Below are positions 35,675 to 46,280 of a stretch of DNA of 64,000 bases, piece by piece (positions within the stretch are counted from its first letter, which is position 1; the number at the start of each line of letters is the position of its first letter). Position numbers and translations under genes: made by a program. The DNA comes from Pseudomonas fluorescens (lineage in GTDB: Bacteria; Pseudomonadota; Gammaproteobacteria; Pseudomonadales; Pseudomonadaceae): NCBI RefSeq assembly GCF_019212185.1, contig NZ_CP078138.1:416501-480500 (forward strand), given 5' to 3'. Below the pieces are notes generated by a model, which ran no database searches, was not told where the DNA came from, and was given only the letters and a program-made list of their open reading frames with translations.

Positions 35675-37998
35675 CAGCGCTTCTTCAACTGTTTGGCGTT
35701 GGCGAACAGCGAAGCCATCGCGTTGTTGCTCGGTGCTGCCGCCGTGGTTTCCTTGCGTGGCGCGTTGCCCTGCGATTGACGGGGCGCCGAGCCAGGACGG
35801 GCACCACGGGCACCGTCGACCTTCTCGCCCGGGGTGTCGCTCATGCGCATCGACAGACCCACGCGTTTGCGTGGGATGTCGACTTCCATGACCTTGACCT
35901 TGACCACGTCGCCGGCCTTCACCGCTTCACGCGGGTCCTTGATGAACTTCTCGGATAGCGCGGAGATATGTACCAAACCGTCCTGATGCACGCCGATATC
36001 GACGAAGGCACCAAAGGCCGTCACGTTGGTTACCACACCTTCCAGAATCATCCCCGGTTGCAGGTCCTTGAGGTCTTCGACGCCTTCCTGGAACTCGGCG
36101 GTCTTGAACTCGGGGCGCGGATCGCGGCCGGGTTTATCCAGCTCTTGCAGAATGTCGGTGACCGTCGGCAAGCCGAAGGTTTCGTCGGTGTACTTTTTCG
36201 GGTCCAGGCGCTTGAGGAAACCGCTGTCGCCGATCAGCGAGCGAATGTCGCGATCGGTCTCGGCGGCAATGCGCTGCACCAGCGGGTAGGCTTCCGGGTG
36301 AACCGCGGACGAGTCCAGCGGATTGTCGCCATTCATCACGCGCAGGAAGCCGGCGGCCTGTTCGAAGGTTTTTTCACCCAGGCGTGCGACTTTTTTCAGC
36401 GCTGCACGGGTTTTGAACGCGCCATGTTCGTCACGGTGACTGACGATATTCTGCGCCAGGGTCGCGTTGAGCCCGGAGATGCGTGCCAGCAGCGCCACGG
36501 ACGCAGTGTTGACGTCGACGCCGACGGCGTTCACGCAGTCTTCGACGACTGCATCCAGGCCGCGCGCCAGTTTCAGCTGCGACACGTCATGCTGGTACTG
36601 GCCAACACCAATGGATTTCGGATCGATTTTCACCAGCTCGGCCAGTGGATCCTGCAAGCGACGGGCAATCGACACCGCGCCACGGATCGACACGTCGAGG
36701 TCGGGGAACTCCTTGGACGCCAACTCGGACGCCGAATACACCGAAGCACCGGCCTCGGAGACCATGACTTTGGTCATTTTCATCGCCGGGTATTTCTTGA
36801 TCAGGTCGGCGGCCAGCTTGTCGGTTTCCCGGCTGGCGGTGCCGTTGCCGATGGCGATCAGGTCGACGGAGTGCTTGGCGCACAGGGCCGCGAGCACGGC
36901 GATGGTCTGGTCCCACTTGTTGTGCGGCACGTGCGGGTAGACCGTGGCGTGGTCGAGCAGCTTGCCGGTGGCGTCGACCACCGCGACCTTGCAGCCGGTA
37001 CGCAGGCCCGGGTCGAGGCCCAGGGTGGCGCGTGGACCGGCCGGAGCCGCCAGCAGCAGGTCATGCAGGTTGTGGGCGAAGACGTTGATCGCCTCGGCTT
37101 CGGCGCCATCGCGCAGTTCGCCCAGCAGATCGGTTTCCAGGTGGGTGTAGAGCTTGACCTTCCAGGTCCAGCGCACCACTTCCGACAGCCATTTGTCCGC
37201 CGGGCGATTCTGGTTGGAGATGCCGAACTGCTGGCCGATCATGCCTTCGCATGGGTGCATGGTGCCTGGCAGTTCATCGCCGACTTTCAGCGCCGAACTG
37301 AGGATGCCTTCGTTGCGCCCACGGAAAATCGCCAGCGCGCGGTGCGACGGCATGCTTTTCAGCGGTTCATCGTGTTCGAAGTAATCGCGGAACTTGGCGC
37401 CTTCCTCTTCCTTGCCGGCAATGACGCGGGCGCTGAGGGTGGCTTCCTGCTTCAGGTAGCTGCGCAGTTTGTCGAGCAGGCTGGCGTCTTCGGCGAAGCG
37501 CTCCATGAGGATGTACTTGGCGCCTTCAAGGGCAGCCTTGACGTCGGCGACACCTTTTTCGGCATCGACGAAGCGCGCCGCTTCGACATCCGGGGTCAGG
37601 CTCGGGTCGTTGAACAGACCGTCGGCCAGCTCGCCGAGGCCGGCTTCCAGGGCGATCTGGCCCTTGGTGCGACGCTTTTGCTTGTATGGCAGGTACAAGT
37701 CTTCAAGACGGGTCTTGGTGTCGGCGAGCTTGATGTCCCGTTCCAGTTGCGGGGTCAGTTTGCCCTGCTCCTGGATGCTGGCCAGGATGCTGATGCGCCG
37801 TTCGTCGAGTTCTCGCAGGTAGCGCAGGCGCTCTTCCAGATGACGCAGTTGCGTATCGTCGAGGCTGCCGGTCACTTCTTTCCGGTAGCGGGCGATGAAG
37901 GGCACCGTGGAGCCTTCATCGAGTAGCGCGACGGCCGCTTCGACCTGTTGTGGGCGGACACCGAGTTCCTCGGCGATGCGGCTGTTGATGCTGTCCAT
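35674..37998 (-). CDS. tex: RNA-binding transcription accessory protein Tex
   Basis: 774 residues from the ATG at 37998 ([20 protein letters not shown]); AGGTGG precedes it. Domains in order: N-terminal helical Tex domain, YqgF/RNase H-like fold ([21 protein letters not shown]), two helix-hairpin-helix segments ([20 protein letters not shown]) and a C-terminal S1 RNA-binding domain ([20 protein letters not shown]). Tex binds nucleic acid and affects transcription; in E. coli it is yhgF, also close to ompR-envZ. The last 50 residues are a basic, low-complexity tail. Confidence 0.95.
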   Translation of the reverse strand: MDSINSRIAEELGVRPQQVEAAVALLDEGSTVPFIARYRKEVTGSLDDTQLRHLEERLRYLRELDERRISILASIQEQGKLTPQLERDIKLADTKTRLEDLYLPYKQKRRTKGQIALEAGLGELADGLFNDPSLTPDVEAARFVDAEKGVADVKAALEGAKYILMERFAEDASLLDKLRSYLKQEATLSARVIAGKEEEGAKFRDYFEHDEPLKSMPSHRALAIFRGRNEGILSSALKVGDELPGTMHPCEGMIGQQFGISNQNRPADKWLSEVVRWTWKVKLYTHLETDLLGELRDGAEAEAINVFAHNLHDLLLAAPAGPRATLGLDPGLRTGCKVAVVDATGKLLDHATVYPHVPHNKWDQTIAVLAALCAKHSVDLIAIGNGTASRETDKLAADLIKKYPAMKMTKVMVSEAGASVYSASELASKEFPDLDVSIRGAVSIARRLQDPLAELVKIDPKSIGVGQYQHDVSQLKLARGLDAVVEDCVNAVGVDVNTASVALLARISGLNATLAQNIVSHRDEHGAFKTRAALKKVARLGEKTFEQAAGFLRVMNGDNPLDSSAVHPEAYPLVQRIAAETDRDIRSLIGDSGFLKRLDPKKYTDETFGLPTVTDILQELDKPGRDPRPEFKTAEFQEGVEDLKDLQPGMILEGVVTNVTAFGAFVDIGVHQDGLVHISALSEKFIKDPREAVKAGDVVKVKVMEVDIPRKRVGLSMRMSDTPGEKVDGARGARPGSAPRQSQGNAPRKETTAAAPSNNAMASLFANAKQLKKR

Positions 37999-38359
37999 AA
38001 AACCACCTGACAAATTGTGAAAGCAGGCTCGCGGGCACAGGGATCAAGGCCCGGCGAGTCTGGTTGAGCGGCCTGGCCTGCGCCGCTACCTGGATCAAAG
38101 GCAGCCCATTGACCCGTGAAATCGAACAATTACTGCCCGGCGATGAAAAATAAAAAGTCGCCAGGGGCAGCAACGATCTGACGTTGCCTGACACAAAACG
38201 CCGCGCATTATAACCAGCGTTCCGCGCTTCGGGGGGCATCCCGACCTGTAGGCACAATGCCTGTCAGAGTGGCGGTAGAGGAAAAATCTGCTAACAATGC
38301 ACACGGTACGTATAACGGCAGCTACGCCATAATGCGCGCCGAGATCAAAGGAGCATCCA
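37999..38359. other. Divergent gene-free gap between tex and ompR
   Basis: 361 bases with no supported gene. A CATAAT at 38328-38333 (or TATAAC near 38311) could be the -10 box for ompR, whose ribosome site AAAGGAG lies just before its ATG. E. coli has greB near this place; it is absent here. Confidence 0.5.
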
Positions 38360-39103
38360 ATGAGCAGCACTGCACAAACTGCTGAAGGCGAAAAAATTCT
38401 TATTGTTGACGACGATCCGGGGCTGAGCAGCCTGCTGGAGCGTTTTCTCGTCGGCAAGGGTTATCGCGCCCGCACGGTGCCCAACACCGAACAGATGAAC
38501 CGCCTGCTGGCACGTGAAGTGTTCAACCTGGTTGTTCTCGACGTAATGATGCCGGGCGAAGATGGCCTCACGGCCTGCGGCCGCCTGCGTAGGGAGAACA
38601 ACCAGATCCCGATCATCATGTTGACCGCCAAGGGCAACGATGAGCTGAACCGTATCAAGGGCCTGGAACTGGGCGCCGACGATTACCTGCCCAAGCCATT
38701 CAACCCGGACGAACTGGTGGCGCGCGTCAAGGCCGTCCTGCGTCGCCAATCGGCTCCCGTGCCGGGCGCACCGGGTAGCGAGGACGAGAGCGTTACCTTC
38801 GGTGATTACGAGCTGTCCCTGGCGACTCGCGAGCTCAAGCGCGGCGATGAAGTGCACATGCTCACCACCGGCGAATTCGCCGTGCTCAAGGCGCTGGTGA
38901 TGAACGCTCGCCAGCCGCTGACCCGCGACAAGTTGATGAACCTGGCCCGTGGCCGTGAGTGGGACGCCCTGGAGCGCTCCATCGACGTGCAGATCTCCCG
39001 CCTGCGCCGGATGATCGAGCCTGATCCATCGAAACCACGCTACATCCAGACAGTCTGGGGCGTGGGTTACGTGTTCGTTCCGGACGGTACCGCGACCAAG
39101 TGA
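38360..39103 (+). CDS. ompR: Osmolarity response regulator OmpR
   Basis: 247 residues. Receiver domain: acidic pocket D17-D19 (VDDDP), phosphorylated Asp about D61 (LVVLDVMMPGEDG) and Lys in LPKPFNPDEL. The C-terminal winged-helix DNA-binding domain has HMLTTGEFAVLKALVMNARQ and RSIDVQISRLRRMIEPDPSK. With EnvZ it answers osmolarity and envelope conditions. The ribosome site is AAAGGAG. The envZ gene follows after 108 bases, which hold a hairpin. Confidence 0.94.
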   Translation: MSSTAQTAEGEKILIVDDDPGLSSLLERFLVGKGYRARTVPNTEQMNRLLAREVFNLVVLDVMMPGEDGLTACGRLRRENNQIPIIMLTAKGNDELNRIKGLELGADDYLPKPFNPDELVARVKAVLRRQSAPVPGAPGSEDESVTFGDYELSLATRELKRGDEVHMLTTGEFAVLKALVMNARQPLTRDKLMNLARGREWDALERSIDVQISRLRRMIEPDPSKPRYIQTVWGVGYVFVPDGTATK

Positions 39104-39128
39104 TGGGCGATTTGTAGGAGCGGGTCCG

Positions 39129-39148
39129 CCGGATAATGCGTTATCCGG
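39129..39148. repeat. Hairpin in the ompR-envZ gap
   Basis: CCGGATAA (39129-39136), TGCG, TTATCCGG (39141-39148): perfect arms with no T run. It may reduce read-through so that less EnvZ than OmpR is made; that role is inferred. Confidence 0.5.
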
Positions 39149-39211
39149 TTGATTCGCGGTCCGCAATTCTGCGAGGCTCTCTCGCTCATGCAAAATGTGT
39201 AGCTGCCTCCC

Positions 39212-40525
39212 ATGAAAACCCCCGTGTGGTTTCCCCAGAGTTTCTTCTCCCGCACCCTCTGGCTGGTGCTGATCGTCGTGCTGTTTTCCAAGGCGCTGAC
39301 CCTGGTTTATCTGTTGATGAACGAGGACGTGCTGGTGGACCGTCAATACAGCCACGGCGTCGCGCTGACCCTGCGTGCCTACTGGGCAGCCGATGAAGAC
39401 AACCGAACCAAAATTGCCGACGCCGCCGGATTGATCCGCGTGGTTGGCGCAGGCGTGCCCGAAGGCGAGCAGCACTGGCCATACAGCGAGATCTATCAGC
39501 GGCAGATGCAGGCCGAACTGGGTGGCGACACCGAAGTGCGCTTGCGCATGCACGCGCCTCCCGCCCTCTGGGTGCGGGCGCCGAGCCTCGGGGACGGCTG
39601 GCTGAAGGTGCCGCTGTATCCGCATCCGCTGCGCGGGCAGAAAATCTGGAGCGTGCTGGGCTGGTTCCTGGCCATTGGTTTGTTATCCACCGCTTCGGCG
39701 TGGATTTTCGTCAGCCAGCTCAACCAGCCACTCAAACGCCTGGTGAATGCGGCCAGGCAACTGGGCCAGGGGCGCAGTGTGCGCCTACCGATCAGTGATA
39801 CGCCTAGCGAGATGGCCGAGGTGTATCGCGCCTTTAACCAGATGGCTGAGGATGTCGAGCAGGCCGGGCGTGAACGCGAGTTGATGCTGGCGGGGGTCTC
39901 CCATGACCTGCGCACGCCGCTTACTCGCTTGCGCCTGTCGCTGGAGTTGATGGGTAACCGCAGCGATCTGACGGACGATATGGTGCGCGATATCGAGGAC
40001 ATGGACGCGATCCTCGACCAGTTCCTCGCGTTTATCCGTGACGGTCGTGACGAGTCGGTGGAGGAGGTCGACCTCAGTGACCTGGTACGCGAGGTGGCGG
40101 CGCCCTACAACCAGAACGAAGAGCGCGTACGTCTGCGTCTGGAGCCGATCCAGCCATTTCCGCTGCGCCGGGTATCGATGAAACGCCTGCTCAACAATCT
40201 GATTGGCAACGCCTTGAACCATGCCGGTAGCGGTGTGGAGGTAGCGGCCTACGTCTCGGGCGACGTCAGCGCGCCTTACGTAGTGCTGAGCGTGCTGGAC
40301 CGTGGGGCGGGCATCGATCCGTCGGAGCTGGAGGCGATCTTCAACCCGTTCACCCGTGGCGACCGCGCCCGGGGCGGCAAAGGTACCGGGCTGGGCCTGG
40401 CCATCGTCAAGCGTATTGCGGCGATGCATGGCGGCAATGTCGAACTGCGCAACCGCTCCGGTGGCGGCCTCGAAGCGCGGGTGCGATTGCCGCTGGGGCT
40501 GATGTTGCCCAGGGATGCGGTTTAA
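39212..40525 (+). CDS. envZ: Osmosensor histidine kinase EnvZ
   Basis: 437 residues. Two membrane helices (about 14-36 and 146-168) enclose a periplasmic domain. Then come HAMP (about 168-222), HisKA with phosphorylated H231 (AGVSHDLRTPLTRLRLSLEL) and the ATP-binding domain (NNLIGNALNHAGSG and GRGGKGTGLGLAIVKRIAA types of box). It phosphorylates and dephosphorylates OmpR. The ribosome site before the ATG is weak, which fits low EnvZ levels. Confidence 0.93.
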   Translation: MKTPVWFPQSFFSRTLWLVLIVVLFSKALTLVYLLMNEDVLVDRQYSHGVALTLRAYWAADEDNRTKIADAAGLIRVVGAGVPEGEQHWPYSEIYQRQMQAELGGDTEVRLRMHAPPALWVRAPSLGDGWLKVPLYPHPLRGQKIWSVLGWFLAIGLLSTASAWIFVSQLNQPLKRLVNAARQLGQGRSVRLPISDTPSEMAEVYRAFNQMAEDVEQAGRERELMLAGVSHDLRTPLTRLRLSLELMGNRSDLTDDMVRDIEDMDAILDQFLAFIRDGRDESVEEVDLSDLVREVAAPYNQNEERVRLRLEPIQPFPLRRVSMKRLLNNLIGNALNHAGSGVEVAAYVSGDVSAPYVVLSVLDRGAGIDPSELEAIFNPFTRGDRARGGKGTGLGLAIVKRIAAMHGGNVELRNRSGGGLEARVRLPLGLMLPRDAV

Positions 40526-40550
40526 AAGCAGAGGTGAGTTTCAAGCGACA

Positions 40551-40619
40551 AGCTGCAAGTCAGGAGCAAAGGCAGTCCGCGCCTGGAATGAGCGACGCGT
40601 ACGGCCCTTGCTTGCAGCT
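40551..40619. repeat. Inverted repeat in the envZ-rimK gap
   Basis: AGCTGCAAG (40551-40559) and CTTGCAGCT (40611-40619) stand 51 bases apart between convergent genes. This AGCTTGCAGCT type recurs in fluorescent Pseudomonas intergenic DNA. Confidence 0.5.
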
Positions 40620-40637
40620 AAAAGCTCACAGCTGCTC

Positions 40638-41543
40638 TTATCCTTTTCCTTTTGTTCTGGTCATGTTCGGCCCGCCGTTTTTCTCCAGGTGCTGAATGAT
40701 GATTCCCGCCACATCCTTGCCAGTGGTGGTTTCGATGCCTTCCAGGCCGGGAGACGAATTGACCTCCATGACCAGGGGGCCGTGATTGGAGCGCAGGATA
40801 TCCACACCGGCCACTGACAGGCCCATCACCTTGGCGGCACGCAATGCGGTCATGCGTTCTTCCGGGGTGATCTTGATCAGACTGGCGCTACCGCCACGGT
40901 GCAGGTTGGAGCGGAATTCGCCGGGTTTGGCCTGGCGTTTCATCGCGGCGATGACCTTGTCGCCGACCACGAAGCAGCGAATGTCGGCGCCCCCCGCTTC
41001 CTTGATGTACTCCTGGACCATGATGTTCTGCTTGAGGCCCATGAACGCCTCGATCACCGACTCCGCCGCAGTCGCCGTTTCGCACAACACCACGCCAATG
41101 CCCTGGGTGCCTTCCAGGACCTTGATCACCAGTGGCGCGCCGTTGACCATATCGATCAGGTCGGGAATGTCGTCCGGGGAGTGGGCAAAGCCGGTCACCG
41201 GCAAGCCAATGCCACGGCGTGAGAGCAATTGCAGTGAGCGCAATTTGTCTCGCGAGCGGGCAATCGCCACTGATTCGTTGAGCGGGAACACCCCCATCAT
41301 TTCGAACTGGCGCAAAACCGCGCAGCCATAAAACGTCACCGATGCGCCGATCCGTGGAATCACTGCGTCGAAGCCTTCCAGGGGTTTGCCCCGATAGTGG
41401 ATCTGCGGCTTGTGGCTGGCGATGTTCATATAGGCGCGCAGGGTGTCGATCACCACCATCTCATGCCCGCGCTCGGTCCCGGCTTCAACCAAACGACGAG
41501 TGGAATACAGACGCGGGTTCCGCGAAAGCACAGCGATCTTCAT
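40638..41543 (-). CDS. rimK: Ribosomal protein S6 glutamate ligase RimK
   Basis: 301 residues from the ATG at 41543 ([20 protein letters not shown]). It is an ATP-grasp enzyme: [40 protein letters not shown] and [20 protein letters not shown]. It adds glutamates to the C-terminus of ribosomal protein S6; in P. fluorescens the Rim system tunes the proteome and plant colonisation. Its start overlaps the stop of the protease gene, so the two are coupled. Confidence 0.94.
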   Translation of the reverse strand: MKIAVLSRNPRLYSTRRLVEAGTERGHEMVVIDTLRAYMNIASHKPQIHYRGKPLEGFDAVIPRIGASVTFYGCAVLRQFEMMGVFPLNESVAIARSRDKLRSLQLLSRRGIGLPVTGFAHSPDDIPDLIDMVNGAPLVIKVLEGTQGIGVVLCETATAAESVIEAFMGLKQNIMVQEYIKEAGGADIRCFVVGDKVIAAMKRQAKPGEFRSNLHRGGSASLIKITPEERMTALRAAKVMGLSVAGVDILRSNHGPLVMEVNSSPGLEGIETTTGKDVAGIIIQHLEKNGGPNMTRTKGKG

Positions 41544-42022
41544 GCAACACCTGTGGGGGAAAGATTGGACACCGGGAACACCGGCTTGTCTTGAACGTAC
41601 TTGATGCCGGGATTGACGACCAGATGGCCGTCGATCAGTGCCTTGGAGCCGAGTAGCAAGCGATAACGCATGGACTTGCGGCAGGCGAGGGTGAACTCGA
41701 CTCGCCATACTCGATCGCCGAGCGCCAGGGTGGTGCTGATCACGTAGCGAACCTGGGCCTGGCCGTTGGAGCTTTTGATGGTCTTGCGGGTCACCAGCGG
41801 TGCTTCGCAGCGGCGGTGCCGCAGTTGCACCACGGTGCCCAGATGCGCGGTAAAGCGCACCCATTTTTCGCCGTCGCGTTCGAAGGGTTCGATCTCCGTG
41901 GCGTGCAGGCTGGAGGTACTGGCGCCGGTGTCGATTTTCGCTCGCAGGCCGGCGACTCCCAGGTCGGGAAGGGCCACCCACTCGCGCAGACCAACAACGG
42001 TCAAATGGTCAAATGTCTTCAA
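41540..42022 (-). CDS. rimB: Retropepsin-like aspartic protease, RimB type
   Basis: 160 residues. The protease motif [10 protein letters not shown] has the catalytic Asp at about residue 31. A later [10 protein letters not shown] and VNPGIKYVQ match the putative ATP-dependent zinc protease (RimB) family. In P. fluorescens RimB acts with RimK in S6 modification. It overlaps rimK by four bases. The small rimA gene named in some strains was not found next to it. Confidence 0.85.
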   Translation of the reverse strand: MKTFDHLTVVGLREWVALPDLGVAGLRAKIDTGASTSSLHATEIEPFERDGEKWVRFTAHLGTVVQLRHRRCEAPLVTRKTIKSSNGQAQVRYVISTTLALGDRVWRVEFTLACRKSMRYRLLLGSKALIDGHLVVNPGIKYVQDKPVFPVSNLSPTGVA

Positions 42023-42242
42023 ATGTGCTCAGCCGGTGAGAGACCCGCTCGCCGCGCAATGCGGACGAATGAGCGGTATTCACGCAGAATAGTGGTTAAA
42101 AGGCGACAGATATCTACAGCCCGGATTGCCGGCCCTCGAACGCAGTCCGAGGAGGTCGCGCATTGTATGCTGAGCCGGTGAAAATCATGGCACGCCAGAA
42201 ACGGTAGTACAGTTCAGAAATATTTCAGAATGAGGAAATCCC

Positions 42243-42647
42243 ATGGCACAAAAAACCGAAGAGGACGACAAAGTCCGTCTCGATAAATGGTTGTGGGCGG
42301 CGCGATTCTACAAAACCCGCGCGCTGGCCAAGGCGGCCATCGAGAGTGGCAAAGTGCATTGTCGGGGTGAGCGCTGCAAGCCGGGCAAGGAGCCGCGAGT
42401 CGGTGACGAATTTCAGATTCGCGCCGGTTTCGACGAGCGCACGGTGGTCGTACAGGCCCTCTCGATTGTTCGCCGTGGCGCTCCGGAGGCACAGACCCTG
42501 TACCGCGAGACTGAGGCCAGCATCGCCAAGCGCGAGAACGCCGCAGCTTTGCGCAAGGCGGGAGCCCTGGGCGTCAGCACCGATGGCAAGCCAAGCAAGA
42601 AACAACGTCGTGACCTGTTCAAATTCCAGGGCAGCACCCAGGACTGA
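42243..42647 (+). CDS. hslR: Ribosome-associated heat shock protein Hsp15
   Basis: 134 residues. The S4 RNA-binding domain fills about 12-75 (VRLDKWLWAARFYKTRALAK ... GKVHCRGERCKPGKEPRVGD). The C-terminal tail is basic (KPSKKQRRDLFKFQG). Hsp15 rescues stalled 50S subunits carrying peptidyl-tRNA. TGAGGAA precedes the ATG. In E. coli hslR lies next to hslO, as nearly here. Confidence 0.92.
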   Translation: MAQKTEEDDKVRLDKWLWAARFYKTRALAKAAIESGKVHCRGERCKPGKEPRVGDEFQIRAGFDERTVVVQALSIVRRGAPEAQTLYRETEASIAKRENAAALRKAGALGVSTDGKPSKKQRRDLFKFQGSTQD

Positions 42648-42650
42648 ACA

Positions 42651-42683
42651 GCCAGGATCGCGACCTGTCGATGCGATCCTGGC
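42651..42683. terminator. Stem-loop between convergent hslR and phosphatase genes
   Basis: GCCAGGATCGC (42651-42661) and GCGATCCTGGC (42673-42683) form perfect 11-base arms. No T tract follows on either strand, so it may act as a weak bidirectional stop. Confidence 0.5.
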
Positions 42684-42695
42684 GTAAGGCTGTGG

Positions 42696-43496
42696 TCAGG
42701 CGCTACGCACCACGCTCATCCGGGAAATCACCGGTAATGCGCCCAGCAACTTGAAAAGTGGTGCCGTCAGCCGCATTAACAGTTCCGACGCCTTGGCGGC
42801 GAATGGGGTGTAGTAGCCCCAACCCAGGGCCCAGACCGCCAGCAACAAGCCGCCGATGTAGTCGTCCTGGCCCCAGTGTGCCCCCGCCACCAGGCGCGGC
42901 AGCATGAACACGACGGCCAGGCCCCAGATCACCAGCCGTTGCCCGAGGGTGCGGCTGAACAGGCCCATGAACAGGGCCCAGATAATCAGTACGGACGCAT
43001 GATCGCCAGGGAAGCTCTGACTGGAGCGGTCCTTGAGCTCCCAGGTTTTTTCCAGGCCCGGGAAGTAGTCGCTCATTTGTACAGCGCCGGCGATCACCAT
43101 CGACGGGCTCTGATGCTGCCAGCCCAGGTGGGCGGCGACTTTGGAGAACAGCGTGCGGATCACCAGCATCAACAGCAGGATGGCGAAGAAACCGAAGAAA
43201 GCCCGGCGCACATCACTGGCTTTGAACACCCAGTTGCCGCGTATCAGCAGCGCCAGGAGGATGACGCCGACTATTGCGTCGAAGGGGCGCAGACTGGCGA
43301 TTGCCCAGATATGCAGCCAGCTGGCACTGGTCGCCAGCGGATCGTTGAGCAGATGAAAAAGCCATTCGTCGAAAATTACACACAGCATTTGTCCCGCAGG
43401 CCATAACCAGAAACTCAGTAAAGCGAGCGGGATCAAATTACACAGCGTCAATCGGCCGAGGTTCCACCTTGCTTGGAACAGACTCGGATTGTTCAT
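42696..43496 (-). CDS. PAP2-family membrane phosphatase
   Basis: 266 residues from the ATG at 43496 (GGGAGG six bases before). Five or six membrane helices are seen. The acid-phosphatase motifs are partly visible: KDRSSQSFPGDHASVLIIWA (middle motif with catalytic His) and RLVAGAHWGQDDYIGGLLLA (last motif). Such enzymes act on lipid phosphates such as undecaprenyl pyrophosphate or lipid A. The substrate is not clear. It is inserted between hslR and hslO, which are neighbours in E. coli. Confidence 0.85.
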   Translation of the reverse strand: MNNPSLFQARWNLGRLTLCNLIPLALLSFWLWPAGQMLCVIFDEWLFHLLNDPLATSASWLHIWAIASLRPFDAIVGVILLALLIRGNWVFKASDVRRAFFGFFAILLLMLVIRTLFSKVAAHLGWQHQSPSMVIAGAVQMSDYFPGLEKTWELKDRSSQSFPGDHASVLIIWALFMGLFSRTLGQRLVIWGLAVVFMLPRLVAGAHWGQDDYIGGLLLAVWALGWGYYTPFAAKASELLMRLTAPLFKLLGALPVISRMSVVRSA

Positions 43497-43596
43497 AAAA
43501 TGCCTCCCATGGCAAAAAATCACGCACCAAAATAGTGCGATGCCGTGATTTTCAGCCCTTGGACATATTTTGTCATTACTTCAGATACCTAGACCT

Positions 43597-44499
43597 ATGA
43601 CTGATCTACCGGATACCGACTTCACCCAACGCTTCATCTTCGATGACAGCGACACCCGCGGCGAGCTCGTTGCGTTGGAGCGTAGCTACGCCGAAGTCCT
43701 CGCCAAACACCCCTACCCGGAGCCGGTTGCGCAGTTGCTCGGCGAACTGATGGCGGCTGCTGCGTTGCTGGTCGGCACCCTCAAGTTCGATGGCCTGCTG
43801 ATTCTCCAGGCGCGTTCCGAAGGGCCGATTCCGCTGCTGATGATCGAGTGTTCCAGCGAGCGTGAAATCCGTGGTCTGGCGCGCTATGACGAAGCGAAGA
43901 TTGCTGCAGGCGCGACACTCGCCGACATGATGCCGGAAGGCTCGTTGACCTTGACCGTCGACCCGCAACACGGCCAACGCTACCAGGGCGTCGTCGATCT
44001 GGATGGTGAAACCCTGTCCGATTGCTTCACCAACTACTTCGTCATGTCCCAGCAGATTGGCACGCGCATTCAGCTGTGCGCCGACGGCCGTCGCGCCCGC
44101 GGCATGCTGCTGCAGCAACTGCCGGCCGATCGCCTGAAGGATGAAGAAGATCGCGCCGCCAGTTGGCAGCATCTGACGGCCCTGGGCGGCACGCTGAAGG
44201 CAGACGAGCTGTTGAGCCTGGACAACGAAACCGTTCTGCATCGCCTGTATCACGAAGAGCAGGTACGCCTGTTCGATGTGCAGAAGTTGCGTTTCCATTG
44301 CAGCTGTTCGCGTCAGCGTTCGGGCAATGCATTGGTCAGCCTGGGGCAGGAAGATGCTCAGGCATTGGTCGTCGAACATGGTGGCAACATCGAGATCGAT
44401 TGCCAGTTCTGCAACCAGCGCTACCTGTTCGATTCGGCCGATATCGCTCAATTGTTCTCCGGAGCGGGCGTGGATACGCCATCGGATACTCGGCACTAA
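43597..44499 (+). CDS. hslO: Redox-regulated chaperone Hsp33
   Basis: 300 residues from the ATG at 43597 ([20 protein letters not shown]). The C-terminal zinc switch is intact: CxC in [10 protein letters not shown] and CxxC in [10 protein letters not shown]. On oxidation the cysteines form disulfides and the chaperone becomes active. It precedes pckA as in E. coli. Confidence 0.93.
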   Translation: MTDLPDTDFTQRFIFDDSDTRGELVALERSYAEVLAKHPYPEPVAQLLGELMAAAALLVGTLKFDGLLILQARSEGPIPLLMIECSSEREIRGLARYDEAKIAAGATLADMMPEGSLTLTVDPQHGQRYQGVVDLDGETLSDCFTNYFVMSQQIGTRIQLCADGRRARGMLLQQLPADRLKDEEDRAASWQHLTALGGTLKADELLSLDNETVLHRLYHEEQVRLFDVQKLRFHCSCSRQRSGNALVSLGQEDAQALVVEHGGNIEIDCQFCNQRYLFDSADIAQLFSGAGVDTPSDTRH

Positions 44500-44611
44500 A
44501 ACGCTTCAGCACAGGTGAATTCACTGCTTTGCGCCGGATTTGCGCCGTACTGACGGGAGGACTCTACTCTTTTCAGGCTTTTCTGGCATAATCCGGCCCA
44601 CTTTTTTCACG

Positions 44612-44636
44612 GTAGTAGTGCAGGACTTTCTACTAC
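44612..44636 (+). promoter_or_regulatory. Hairpin in the pckA leader
   Basis: GTAGTAG (44612-44618) and CTACTAC (44630-44636) flank an 11-base loop, about 40 bases before the pckA ATG. A CATAAT just upstream (about 44587-44592) could be the -10 box, which would put the hairpin in the 5' leader. Function unknown. Confidence 0.4.
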
Positions 44637-44678
44637 AAAACGTTCGGAGCACTCGGCCAATGGCCGACGGGGAACCTC

Positions 44679-46220
44679 ATGACGCAAGCCAATAACGCCG
44701 TGTACACCGATCTGAGTGTTGATGATCTGGTTAAAGAAGCCCTCAATCGTGGTGAAGGCGAGCTTGCCGATACTGGCGCACTGGTAGTTCGCACCGGTCA
44801 CCGTACCGGCCGTTCGCCAGTTGACCGTTTCATCGTTGAAGAGCCAAGCACTCAGGATGCCATCGCTTGGGGCCCAATCAACCGCAAGTTCCCGGCCGAC
44901 AAGTTCGATGCCCTGTGGGACCGCGTTGAAGCGTTCAACAACGCTCAAGAGCATTTCGTTTCCCATGTGCATGTAGGTGCGGCAGCGGACCACTACCTGG
45001 CCGTGAAGATGACCACCCAGACTGCCTGGCAGAATCTGTTCGGTCGTTGCCTGTTCATCAACCCGGCCCAGTACAACCCGGCTGGCCGTGAAGAGTGGCA
45101 AATCCTCAACGTTGCCAACTTCGAGTGCGTGCCAGAGCGTGACGGTACTAACTCCGACGGCTGCGTGATCCTCAACTTCGCGCAGAAGAAAGTGCTGATT
45201 GCCGGCATGCGCTACGCCGGTGAAATGAAGAAAGCCATGTTCTCGGTGCAGAACTTCCTGCTGCCGGCTGCCGACGTACTGCCAATGCACTGCGCCGCCA
45301 ACATCGGTGAAGAGGGTGACGTGACCCTGTTCTTCGGTCTGTCCGGCACTGGCAAGACCACCCTGTCGGCTGACGAAAGCCGTTACCTGATCGGTGACGA
45401 CGAGCACGGTTGGGGCGAAGGCGTTGTCTTCAACATCGAAGGCGGCTGCTACGCCAAGTGCATCGACTTGTCCGAGAAGAACGAGCCGGTCATCTGGAAA
45501 GCCATCAAGCACGGTGCGGTCCTGGAAAACGTCGTTATCGATGATGCCAAGCACGCCGACTACAACGATGTCAGCCTGACCCAGAACAGCCGTGCGGCGT
45601 ACCCGCTGGAGCACGTTGCCAAGCGTTCGGAAGCGAACCTGGGTGGCGAGCCGAACGCGGTGATCTTCCTGACTTGCGACCTGACCGGCGTCCTGCCGCC
45701 CGTGTCGATCCTCAACGAAGAACAAGCGGCCTACCACTTCCTGTCCGGCTACACCGCTCTGGTGGGCTCGACTGAAATGGGTTCGGGCAGCGGCATCAAG
45801 TCGACCTTCTCCACCTGCTTCGGCGCTCCGTTCTTCCCGCGTCCGGCTGGTGAATACGCTGAACTGCTGATCAAGCGCATCCGCGGTTTCAACTCCAAGG
45901 TCTACCTGGTCAACACTGGCTGGACCGGTGGCGGCTATGGTTCGGGCAAGCGTTTCAGCATCCCGACTACCCGTGCAGTGATTGCAGCGATCCAGAGCGG
46001 CGCACTGGTCGGTGCAGAGACCGAGCACCTGGGCACCATCAACCTCGACGTGCCAAAAGCCGTGCCGGGTGTTGAGACCGAGCTGCTGAACCCGCGCACC
46101 ACCTGGGCTGACAAAGCTGCCTACGACGAAGCCGCCAAAGCACTGGCTGGCCTGTTCATCGAGAACTTCAAGAAGTTCGACGTGAGCGACGCGATCAAGG
46201 CTGCGGGTCCGCAGTTGTAA
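44679..46220 (+). CDS. pckA: Phosphoenolpyruvate carboxykinase (ATP)
   Basis: 513 residues. The kinase loop is [20 protein letters not shown], followed by [10 protein letters not shown] and [15 protein letters not shown]. It converts oxaloacetate and ATP to PEP, the entry to gluconeogenesis when growing on organic acids. Codon use is strongly biased to the preferred set, as expected for a highly expressed gene. A strong terminator follows. Confidence 0.96.
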   Translation: MTQANNAVYTDLSVDDLVKEALNRGEGELADTGALVVRTGHRTGRSPVDRFIVEEPSTQDAIAWGPINRKFPADKFDALWDRVEAFNNAQEHFVSHVHVGAAADHYLAVKMTTQTAWQNLFGRCLFINPAQYNPAGREEWQILNVANFECVPERDGTNSDGCVILNFAQKKVLIAGMRYAGEMKKAMFSVQNFLLPAADVLPMHCAANIGEEGDVTLFFGLSGTGKTTLSADESRYLIGDDEHGWGEGVVFNIEGGCYAKCIDLSEKNEPVIWKAIKHGAVLENVVIDDAKHADYNDVSLTQNSRAAYPLEHVAKRSEANLGGEPNAVIFLTCDLTGVLPPVSILNEEQAAYHFLSGYTALVGSTEMGSGSGIKSTFSTCFGAPFFPRPAGEYAELLIKRIRGFNSKVYLVNTGWTGGGYGSGKRFSIPTTRAVIAAIQSGALVGAETEHLGTINLDVPKAVPGVETELLNPRTTWADKAAYDEAAKALAGLFIENFKKFDVSDAIKAAGPQL

Positions 46221-46239
46221 GCGTTAGTCTGATGCACTG

Positions 46240-46269
46240 AAAAAACCGCCTTTCGAGGCGGTTTTTTTT
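46240..46269 (+). terminator. Rho-independent terminator of pckA
   Basis: AAAAACCGCCT and AGGCGGTTTTT pair around a TTCG loop and run into a T tract. The A-rich left arm means that it could also stop the convergent gene. Confidence 0.93.
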
Positions 46270-46280
46270 CGCCTGCATCA

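Noticed and set aside
35968..37926. Antisense open frame of about 650 codons in tex
   Set aside because: Mirror of the tex codon pattern; no domains.
44607..46028. Antisense open frame of about 470 codons in pckA
   Set aside because: pckA is unmistakable and has strong codon bias; the antisense frame has no motif or ribosome site.
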